Shown piece after piece: positions 34,044 through 43,704 of a stretch of DNA of 64,000 nt. Made by a program: the position numbers and the translations under genes. Numbering within the stretch: the first letter of the stretch is position 1; every line of letters starts with the position of its first letter. The notes beneath the pieces were generated by a model. It ran no database searches. It was not told the DNA's origin and saw nothing but the letters and a program-made list of their open reading frames with translations. Source of the DNA: Pseudoscleropodium purum (taxonomy: Eukaryota; Streptophyta; Bryopsida; Hypnales; Brachytheciaceae); the NCBI GenBank assembly GCA_963969395.1, contig OZ017795.1, forward strand, positions 9,238,001 to 9,302,000, read 5' to 3'.

Positions 34044-37012
34044 GTGATATTGGTTTGATTCTAGAAGATTGAGAATGAAGAATCTTTGGACTTGTGTAGG
34101 ACTGCGCTGGAGCCGGTATCCGTTTGCTGAAGACATTCTTGCCTTGTCGTCGTGAGCTTGATCTGCATCTGGAGCAATGTTACAGAATTATATATTTATA
34201 ATGCACTTTTCCAGTCGTGGTGAGAGTTGTCCTATTTTTCAAACCTGGGCAACATGAGATATCAATTTCAACTTTTAACATAACATGAAAAACTTAAACA
34301 TCTACCTTGTGGTTATAGGACAACTTGTTAAGATATGGTTTATAGGACAACTTCTAAACCATATCTTAACAAAATCAAATCTTGAATGTTAATGACTAAT
34401 TATAGCAACTCTAAAATATATTTATATTGCTCAACAATTTAGTAGTACCTATTTTTTATTTTTATAGGTGTATCATGCTTCCTTCTTTTACACTAAATGT
34501 TGTGGAGGACAAAAAGTGTTTGATGAATGACTTCTAGGGTTCTTACATGTAAAAATAAAGATTGTACCTTTTCATCAATAAATCTAGTAATTTTTGGTCA
34601 CCTATTAAGATAGAATGCCTTGTCCTTCTAAGTTTAAAGCTTCACAAATGATTCATTTCAACTATACAAGTAACTATTTTTGGCCATGACAAGTATAGGA
34701 TACCCTACATTGAAGTTTGTTTCAATATAAAATAATTTTAAATGAGAATATTGAATGTTTTGTAAAATTGAAAACTATGCTTATTTAACAATACAAACAA
34801 AAATGATTTACATATCAAAATGGATTAAAAATGGCTCAATGAATGGGAATTTGTTGAAATGGATGACCATTTTAAAATTCCAAAAATACAAATTTAACCA
34901 TTGATGTAAAAATAATTAATGTAGTCAAATATGTGTTGAAATGCCCATATTGTAGTACATTTATATAGTCTCTTGAGTTTTGTGGATTGTTTTCCATTTG
35001 GAAAAGTGCAAAGAGTAGTCTTTGAGGCTAGTGGGCTTAAATTAAAAAGTATGAGATAGCTTGCATTTTATTCATTTTTGGTAAATAATATATTAAAAGT
35101 TTAAAATATAACATCATTTAGATGCCACAAAAAATATATTATGTAATATAGGATGGTATAAAATGGGTTGTATTAGATCAAAAGTATTTCTAATATAATA
35201 GCAACTTTATTAGTGTTAAATTTTTTAATTCATAGAATGATTGCAACTTAAAGATTTGGCCTACTTTGGATGAAAAGATAAAATATTTTTGTCTCATTTA
35301 TGTTAGGAGATTTGGATGGATAGTGGGCAATGCACATCGTGTGTCTTCATGTTTACTAGTACTTTGTATTATCTTGATAAGGGCACCTCTTCTTTCTTTA
35401 GTGATATGGTTTACTAATTACATATCTATGGAGTTGATTTTTTTGAATTTGTCTGGATCTCTCGTTAGAACTTTCTCTTTATGTATTGCTTAGGGTTGTA
35501 TTATAACAAGTAAGGTTTGGACTTACTCTTATACCTATGTTTCTTTTTTGGCATTGAGTATCTTTTCTCAACTTGAGAATTTACATGTTATAGGGATTAC
35601 AATGTAGCCTACATGGCCACAAGAGTGACATTGATTCACCTGAGATGATAGGGAAGAATCTTGTTTACTTAGGATGTATTGTAGCACAAGTAGGCAAGAT
35701 ATATTCAACACTCAGGGTCAAAATTAAAGAAGCAAGTTGTAGAGGCTAGTGTATTTGTTGGTAGATGCCAATTTTTACTATGATGCATAAAAATGTGGAT
35801 ATGTGCAAGTCTTGAGTGTTGGATCGATTTGTCTCTAAATGCCAAAAGTTTATAGTACTTTGTATGATGTTAAGGCTTCCTAAAGTTTAGAGTAACCAAT
35901 GTTTCTGTGTTGTATGGCTTTATACTCAAAATTGTAATAAATTGGGTGTCTAAGGTATACTGAGACTTTGTAGCTTGCACTAGTGTAGTTATTCTTTGCC
36001 TAATTCAAGCATTGTTGAAGTTTGACATTATGCTTGGATATCTTGTTGTGTTGCATTTCTTTCTACGTGAAAGGTATTAGACTATAGATGCTTTTGTTTT
36101 GTATGTGGCATGTAGTCATGTAATTTTATCTTCTTCTTTTCAAATGTTTCAATTTAGTAAGACCCAAAACTATGCCATCAAAAGTTTGTTATAAAAAAAA
36201 AAGGTTGTTGTCATTTAAATAAAGATCGTAGCATGTGCACAACAAATTGAGTGCCATAACTATCACCAAATATGCAATCAAAAACTAAACAAGAATGCAT
36301 AACAAACACACCTTCAAAGAGAAAACTATACATCTACCTACACAAGTCAATGTCAAAGTCAAGGAGCTCTTTCCACCTAAATACCCAATCTCTAAGATGG
36401 ATGAACTCTAACATCAACTTTTAGATTAATTTTAAGAATAACTCTTAAGAATAACTTAAGTATAACTCATAAGAGAGTTCAACTAACACTACACTTAGAT
36501 GTAGAATGGCTCTGATGTCACTTCATATGACATTGTAAATAAAGAAATTCAAATAGTTTTAAATATGATAGCCATGCATTGAATCCTCGTTTGGAATTTT
36601 TTTTGTTTTAATAGCCTACCAAAAATTACACTAATTTTGATTCTATTATCATTATAGGATTCAAACAAATATAAAAATTACCAATATAATAGCCTCCACG
36701 ATAATATCCAAATAACATACTTGTACATGATAAATATAATTTAGTGACCTCCAAGTGCTGATTTTTACTAGAGTGATGAAGCTATTTACATCTATATACA
36801 TAGATGAAACTAAAACTATTCATCCAAAAATGTGTACATTCATCCAAAATGAGCGATATCATCCTAAGAATTTATTGCAATTCAATCCACTGAAAGCTGA
36901 GGGGAAATGTGTTGCCAATTATTCCCTCAAAACAATTGTATCACTTTGGAGCATAATATTGCCGCTTTTTAAAGAAAATGCTCTTGAGTTTTACAACTGA
37001 GACTCACTACAA
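34044..37012. other. 3 kb AT-rich gene-free DNA
   Basis: No gene is recognised apart from the hairpin entered separately. The 35.2-36.1 kb part is somewhat less AT-rich and could be a worn retrotransposon interior, but no conserved motif was found. A block at about 36760-36840 (GAGTGATGAAG, TTTACATC, CATCCAAAA) matches, in inverted orientation, sequence at about 63610-63725. Confidence 0.4.
34325..34372. repeat. Perfect 18-bp inverted repeat (hairpin)
   Basis: The arms TTGTTAAGATATGGTTTA (34325-34342) and TAAACCATATCTTAACAA (34355-34372) are exactly complementary with a 12-base loop. A direct repeat TATAGGACAACTT occurs just before the left arm and again spanning the loop, suggesting a short inversion-duplication event. 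It is not near a gene end, so a terminator role is unlikely. Confidence 0.9.
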
Positions 37013-37228
37013 TTAGCGATCCCCAACGACGAACGCCACGGAAACTCGACGAGAACTACACCACCGTCGGACGTCGTTGCGTGATCGTCGTCGTCGACGG
37101 CATCGTCGTCTTCTTCTTCCCCCTTCAGCCTGTGTTAGGCACGAGTCCACGAAGCTCCTGTCAATTCTTTTGCAATCAGAACAACTCCACATTCGGAATT
37201 CTAGGGTTAGCTGAGTTCGAGTGTGGCG
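37013..37228 (+). promoter_or_regulatory. CpG-rich leader and promoter region of cytochrome c1
   Basis: GC content rises sharply at about 37010, with many CG dinucleotides (CGTCGTCGTCGACGGCATCG). The TTCTAGGGTTAGCTGAG stretch near 37200 is of a kind often seen in plant leaders. A transcription start probably lies here; no TATA box is evident. Confidence 0.5.
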
Positions 37229-38170
37229 ATGGCGGGTCGAGCGGCAGCGCGAGCGTTGTGGCGAGCGGCGCGTACACCGCACCAGAGCGGCCCTCCTCGC
37301 GCTTTGGGCGCGGCGACACAGGCCGGGCAGCAGCAAGAGGCTCACGGTGAGGGTTTGGGCGTCAGGGGATTGCGAGGTCTTGCGCTTCTTGGCGCGGGGA
37401 CGACGGGTCTGTTAGGTTTGGCAGGTATAGCATATGCCGATGAGGCCGAGCACGGCCTGGCAGCCCCGCAGTACTCGTGGTCGCATAATGGGATTCTCAG
37501 CGGGTACGATCACGCATCCATCCGCCGAGGGCACCAGGTGTTCCAGCAGGTGTGCGCGGCGTGTCATAGCGCTTCTTTGGTGGCATACCGGGACTTGATC
37601 GGGGTGGCTTACACCGAAGACGAGGTGAAATGCTTGGCAGCCGAGGTGGAAGTCGAAGACGGCCCTAACGATGAAGGTGAGATGTACACGCGCCCTGGAA
37701 AACCTAGCGACCACTTCCAATCGCCGTATCCGAATGAATCTGCTGCGCGATTCGCGAATGGAGGGGCGTATCCTCCCGATTTGAGCTTGATCACCAAGGC
37801 GCGTCACGACGGGCAGAATTACGTGTTTGCGTTGCTGCTAGGTTACCGTGATCCGCCTCACGGCGTTTCCGTGCGGGAGGGGTTGCATTACAATCCTTAC
37901 TTCCCAGGAGGTGCCATTGCGATGCCGAAGATGCTGACGGACGGGGGGGTGGAGTATGAGGACGGAACCCCGGCGTCAGAGTCGCAGATGGCCAAGGACG
38001 TTGTGACATTTTTGTCGTGGGCAGCGGAGCCTGAGATGGACGAGCGAAAGCTGGCCGGAGCGAAGTGGATTTTTGTACTGTCGTTGGCATTGCTTCAGGC
38101 TGCGTATTACAAGAGGTTTAGATGGGCTCCCGTCAAGTCCAGGAAGATTGTGCTCGATGTGGTGAACTAG
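37229..38170 (+). CDS. CYC1: Cytochrome c1, mitochondrial complex III subunit
   Basis: The c-type haem subunit of the cytochrome bc1 complex, which passes electrons from the Rieske protein to cytochrome c in the mitochondrial inner membrane. The protein is 313 residues from an ATG in good context (GGCGATGGC). Residues 1-70 form a bipartite presequence: an Arg/Ala-rich part, then a hydrophobic sorting segment ending near AYA|DEAEHGL. Haem attachment is C109-A-A-C112-H113 (QVCAACHS), the likely axial methionine is M232 in AIAMPKML, and PPDLSLI (182-188) is a family motif. A C-terminal anchor spans about 279-294, followed by a basic tail. All key residues are intact. The coding sequence is a single exon and much richer in GC than its surroundings. 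Cytochrome c1 genes of flowering plants usually have introns, so a retrocopy that remained functional is possible. Confidence 0.97.
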   Translation: MAGRAAARALWRAARTPHQSGPPRALGAATQAGQQQEAHGEGLGVRGLRGLALLGAGTTGLLGLAGIAYADEAEHGLAAPQYSWSHNGILSGYDHASIRRGHQVFQQVCAACHSASLVAYRDLIGVAYTEDEVKCLAAEVEVEDGPNDEGEMYTRPGKPSDHFQSPYPNESAARFANGGAYPPDLSLITKARHDGQNYVFALLLGYRDPPHGVSVREGLHYNPYFPGGAIAMPKMLTDGGVEYEDGTPASESQMAKDVVTFLSWAAEPEMDERKLAGAKWIFVLSLALLQAAYYKRFRWAPVKSRKIVLDVVN

Positions 38171-40234
38171 AATTGCGGTGCGAATCTTCGAGTTTTGAAA
38201 TCGGACATCAGCGGTTTTCACGTATGGTCGGATTCGCCTCCTCGGAAATGGTTTAGGTCTAAAGCTTGAAATTGTTTGATATCTAAATAGGCATCCGTTT
38301 CTCATGGAGGCGATGAGATTGTCTAACCGCGCAGAATATAAAGAATTCGTTAGTATTTCAAGCAATTGTTGTCACTTACCAGTTCCCTCCCAATAATATC
38401 GAAGTTCCCGTCGGTGATTTTTATTCCTCAAAGTCCAAGTGCCTGCATTTCCTGGATTCAGTGTTTGTAATTGTAATTTTGTTTTTCCAGTAGTACTGAG
38501 CATGTGTATGGTGACTATGGTCCTTCCTAGAACTCTAATTTTTCAGAAACTTAGAGAGTGCGTGCACTGAGATACTTGGAGTGTTCTTTTTACATTCTAA
38601 ACAGAAACCTCTCATGTGAAAATACCCTTCGTGTTTTGGTGTTATGACTGACATCGCAATTGTAATGTCACAGAACTCAGCAATTAGGTGATGCAAAATG
38701 ATACATTCAGTTGTGATGCAATTTCATTCTTAACAAGTAGGTGTCATCAATAACTTTACAGGATATTCATGTGGCTGTGTCCTCGGCAACCTCGGCGACT
38801 AGTGCATTCGCTGTTTGAGGAGATACCGAATGTAGGGTTACCTATAATTGTTACGGTAAACTCTTAGAAATGGGGTACATATTGATTAGGATGTAATCAC
38901 CATATATTGGCTTTAGGTCATCTATATAAAAGACTTTGAATCTTCTTAACTTTTTCTTCCTGTATCCAAATAATGCATTCGTTGAATCGTTACCATCCTT
39001 TTTCATATGCTAACAAGTCCACATGTAAATTTTGAGTAGTGTAATAATTTGAATTGTGCTCAACTCTAAAACGATTATCACTCATTTTGTTGCAGCAGTC
39101 TAGACAACCAGGAATCCCGTCAGGAAGACCGAGGCTTCCGAATCTGGGCATGGGAGGCTTCCGTGTGAAACGCCAGTGGCAGTGTACTGCTCACAGCGCA
39201 GTCAGTAGGCAACAGGAAGAACTCTCATACCGATCGAGGTTGTCTTTTACGAGTGTGTAATGTTGGAAGATGCGTGTAGGTCGTAACAGAGAAAGTCATC
39301 TATCAGATACTTTTTGTCCTCAGTGTCGTTTTCATGTTTAAGTTTTAAACTAATTGTGCTAAACGGTTTGCCATTTTATCAGAAAATTGTCAATTTAATG
39401 GAAAGTCTCTGCAGAACAAAGTCCTGCAGTTCAGAACTAATCTATGCAGTATTGCAGTGTGAACTCATGGAGCTCTTGGCAGGTGACATTCTAACAATAT
39501 TGGGGTGGGGCCGTTTTGTGAAGCCTTGGAAATGTGTGAAAACAACAGACCTCTTGCTCGTGGTCTTTGTACTGACAATCTCTTGAAGAAAACCACCTAT
39601 GGTTCATGATGTTTTCGTGCTTAAATGTGTGTTAAAACAAAGTAACACAAACTACGTTGAAGCGTAGACACATGAAAACTCAACACAAATTTTTACAATT
39701 TCAGCCCATATCCATTTGTATTAGTCAATACTAACTTCGTGGAATGTTGGCACCCAACTCTAGCTGGACTGTGTGAACAGCAGAGCTCTAGCCAGAGATC
39801 GAATGTTACCAGGAGTGCTGGAGGGCGATACAGCGACGAAATTTGAGGGGCAATTTAAACCAAACGCTATTACAGTTATCTCAAGTTGAGAAATTCTTCC
39901 AAACCTAGGTGTCGAGGCTGAGCAAATTGAAGCCTGATTTAGTGAGGGAACGTGTGGACTGGCACTTTGGCGGAGAGAGAGGTCAGGAGAGAATGCTTCC
40001 CTGCTTTGGCACTACATACAGAAGTCTCCTGTAGCTAGTGTATATTAGCATGGATAAAATTCAGTAGCCTTCAGAGAGTCTGCATTTTCTTTAATCCTCA
40101 TCTACAACATTCATCCATACATCATGGAGAATTAGAGTAAGCTTCAATACCAAGATAGTAGAGTTAATTGCAATGTCGTCTCCAATTTAACAAGACAAGT
40201 GAACTTGTATCCTGAGTTTGAGTATCTTGAGTTT
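38171..40234 (+). other. Cytochrome c1 3' flank and gene-free DNA
   Basis: The first few hundred bases are presumably the 3' untranslated region. A GC-richer stretch at 39093-39260, preceded by an acceptor-like TTTTGTTGCAG, opens a frame of about 55 codons (SRQPGIPSGRPRLPNLGMGG). I do not recognise it; it could be a downstream exon of an alternative transcript or chance. Nothing clear lies between 39300 and 40234. Confidence 0.35.
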
Positions 40235-40328
40235 GAGTAGTTAACCGTGAAGGAAATACACATTTTGAAAAGAAAACATTTGAGTAGTTAACTGCGAAGG
40301 AAATACACATTTTGAAAAGAAAACATGT
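40235..40328. repeat. 47-bp tandem duplication
   Basis: Two adjacent near-identical copies beginning GAGTAGTTAAC at 40235 and 40282, sharing GAAGGAAATACACATTTTG. They differ mainly at CGTG/TGCG. A shorter repeat, TATCTTGAGTTTGAG, lies just upstream. Confidence 0.9.
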
Positions 40329-41876
40329 GAGACTTTGTTGGGCTTGGAATAGTTAAAAATTGACAAGCTCTACGGTGTAAGTGGGCAAAATAAAACTTGG
40401 CACCAAACTCAAATGGTGTTGAGTTTCAATGCTTAAAGCAATCTCATGCCATGTTTATTTGAAGTCAAAGACAACCAACCAACATTTCAACATTATTCAT
40501 CTACCAATCCATGTTTTTGATGAACTTAGGCTCTTGGTCACTACTTTGAGGTATTTGGAAATTGACTCTAATAGCTAAGCATCTAAGGTGTGTCCTAGTT
40601 TTTTGCTAATTCTGAAATTAGACAAACAAATCTAGAAATAAATGTAATGATGGTTTGCCAAAAATCCATCAAGAACAATTTTGATGGCATAAAAAAGCAA
40701 TTGCCCCATTAACAATTGTAGCACTAAAGGATGGAAAGGTCATTCTTATGATGAAATCCATTATATGTTATGAATCTTCAAAGAATATGGGATAATTTAA
40801 AGATGAAAGCTTGACTGCCCATTGTCAAAACGTAGGAATTGTGTTCAAAATAGAATTTTAGACTTCATTTTGGCATAATAGAATAATTTTTTCTAAAACA
40901 TTTTGGGCTAAGAAAAGTTGTGAAATCAAGCTTTATTTAATCTCCAAAAATTCATTTGAGATTTAAAGCATCCAATTAAAATAAATGGACAACATTCAAA
41001 AAAGATGTCTAAAAATGTCAACAAAAATATTCTTCCAATGCTTCTCTAAAAATTTGTTCATAACTTTTGATTGAATAGAGGCTCAAAATCTCAAAAAAAT
41101 TCTTAAAAATGAAAGTTATCTCAGTTTTCTAACTTTTCTAAGCTCAAAGTTTTTTGAAAAAAAAGTTATTCTACTATTCCTAAATAACTTGTGACATTCT
41201 ACTTCATTCACGTCTCTTACTTTTGACTTAGCTATGAATAATCAAGCTCCTGCTTATCCTATTTTACGTATCCCACATGTGTTGTTTTACCTCATACCAC
41301 CTCATGTGTATACAATGAGCTTGTCTTTTCACCTTTCAAATACAAAAAAATGACTTTTGAAGCAATGTAAGATAGGTATTCAACTTTTTTCTCAATGAAT
41401 TTAATGTTGAATTTTCAAAAGTTTTGTCTTGAAGCACTACAACTTATTTTGGTAATTTAGTTGTATATTTGGTAGTACAATGCTAAAGTTGCTATTCATG
41501 TGGAACATTGACCAATCTCCTATTTGATGTTACATGTACGTGTAATAATTGATGGTTGTGGAATATTCCACTTCATATCATTAGAGGAATGAAATGACAT
41601 AAAAATTCCACATCATTCTATTGAGGGAAGGGCAATCCAATTAACACCTATTGAATGTTATGTACATATGCATTAGAGAGGATGCATTGATGGCAAAAAT
41701 TGTCAACCCTATGCCACCATTAAATAAGATTTTTACAATATACAATATTGACATGTTGGATTCCACTCTTTTTGAGTAATTTTATATGATATATTTGAAG
41801 GAATTTTTGTTTTTGTTCAATGCAACAATAGATGATTTTTCTATAGTTAGAATTATTAAAAATTTTAATTGAATTC
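40329..41876. other. AT-rich gene-free DNA
   Basis: No gene is recognised. At about 41525-41645 a block (GTGGAATATTCCACTTC, CATTCTATTGAGGGAAG) is related to the arms of the large inverted repeat at 47731-48125. Confidence 0.4.
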
Positions 41877-42503
41877 TTAACTCCTAAATGCCCAAGGCTT
41901 TTTTTTGAGATTTTAGGAATTTGCCCTAAATTGAACAAACATCCAACATTTTGATATTTTTTATCAATTTTTTTAAAAGTTGTAATTGTACAAATTCAAA
42001 CTAGATACAATGTTTGAAATCACATAGGAAAAGCAAATAGAACAATATCACTTATGAATTGAAGATTAGAATGTTTGATTATAAGGGTGTTCAAATTGTG
42101 AAAGTGATTTGAAATCTTTCAATTCTCTTTTCATATGCCAAATCCATAAAGTTGGTTACCAAAAAAATGTGAGGTTAAAGGACATAATACGCATAATTCC
42201 AATCAATTTATGGCTTTTCAAAATATAAAATGAATTTCTAATGTAAATTTTTCTCCCATAATTAGTGTATTTTAGGCACATTTCTTAGAGCTCTCAATAC
42301 TAAATAAAGTCAAGATTACAAAGGATACCTTCGTACAAAATCTTGAATAGAAAAACCATAATTAATCATTTTTATGCTAAAACTAGACTTCAAGAAGAAT
42401 TTTCAAAAAATATTACTACTAAAAATCACAATTTGATTCGGTTTTATTTAACTTCAAAGTATTGTCACACTAAAATTTGATGCCTTGGACATTTGGGGGT
42501 TAA
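41877..42503. mobile_element. TTAA-flanked MITE with longer ends (copy D, 627 bp)
   Basis: The left end is TTAA-CTCCTAAATGCCCAAGGC and the right end is GCCTTGGACATTTGGGGG-TTAA, giving about 18 bp of terminal inverted repeat with three mismatches. The ends belong to the same consensus (CCCCTAAA then WGNCCAAG) as the other TTAA elements, but the interior is unrelated. No transposase. Confidence 0.75.
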
Positions 42504-43510
42504 ACGTTCAACAAATATGGCCCATGGTTACTAGAATTGTGAAGTCTTCTGAACATCCCGTCCATGCAATATGCTTGTTTGTGTGGTGTCTCATCCAAAG
42601 TAGTGTCACATTTTGTGGTCACCAATTACTTGACCACCCAAATTCCTCTTTGGTCCAATGTGGTCATTGATATGTCAACCATTCAAAACGGTCTTTCTCA
42701 TAGCAATTAGAAAATATATGCTAAAAGTTACTAATATAAAAAATTGTACCTAAATCCCAATTGTGAGCCCATATAACGGCCATATTTGTCTAACCATTTG
42801 CTCACCATTTGTCCATCCGGTCTAATCTATCTAATAGACACTATAGACTGGTGATCCCACCCAACCCACGACTATATTCTTGGAAGATTTAAGAAAAGAT
42901 ACAAACAAATACAAGAAATTGAAATTGAGTAAGGTAGGAGGCTCATCATAAGTCGACCACTTAAACTCTAGAATTGAATTTTGGGCACGTGAAACTTCTC
43001 AAAATATTTTTCAGTAAATTTCCTTGAAAGACAAGTGGAATTGGCATTTAATCCAAGTTGTTTCATATTTTTTGGATTATTTCTGATTTAGTTCTGAATT
43101 TTCAAACAAGAACAGTGGTAGGTCCCTATTTATGATCTTAGGTCTTTCATAAAGTGTTCACTGCAACTTCTAAAGAGAAATGGGAAAAGCAAAGAGACTG
43201 ATTGGCTCTTGCAATAATGAATAATATTTTTCCTCGATTTTCCAATGACTATGGAGGTCAATTTAAGAACCACCTACAATCCATTCCAATGCCATTTATA
43301 GGGGCGGTTCAAAATGCTTGAGCCAAGTTTGAGCCTCCTACCTTACTTTGACATTTTGCTTTTAGAAAAGTAGGAAAAGAATCCAAAATTTTATTATAAA
43401 ATAAGCAATCATTTCTATCATAGTGACTTTGCTTAGATGGTTTGACTATATAACAATATTGAGGACCAAAAGTATTGATGGATGACTTCATTGTTCATTG
43501 TAGAAACAAA
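42504..43510. other. Gene-free DNA with a dispersed repeat block
   Basis: A block at about 43075-43310 (TAGGTCCCTATTTATGATC, CTTAGGTCTTTCATAAAG, GATTGGCTCTTGCAAT, GCCATTTATAGGG) recurs in the same orientation at about 57745-57985. The ends of this family could not be fixed. No gene is recognised. Confidence 0.5.
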
Positions 43511-43704
43511 CACTATAAGAGAAAAGGGTGTTTTAAGTATGGTCTTAGATATAAGATTTTAAGGAGATTTTAGTAAAAATTTACTAGAAATATGTATGCT
43601 TCTAGTAAAATTTTGTTGAAAATCTCCTTAAAGGTCATTATTTATAATCATATGTTTAGGATTATATTTAAAACTCACTTAAAACACTCGTTTCTCTTGT
43701 AGTG
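43511..43704. mobile_element. CACTA (En/Spm)-like MITE, 194 bp
   Basis: Ends are CACTATAAGAGAAA and TTTCTCTTGTAGTG. The terminal inverted repeat runs 28 bp to GTGTTTTAAGT with three mismatches, flanked by AAA on both sides as a possible 3-bp duplication. CACTA ends with a 3-bp target duplication define En/Spm elements. The interior also folds back (AAGGAGATTTT against AAAATCTCCTT), so the whole element is a hairpin. No transposase. Confidence 0.88.

Noticed and set aside
37412..37807. Minus-strand open frames across cytochrome c1.
   Set aside because: They are antisense shadows caused by high GC content.
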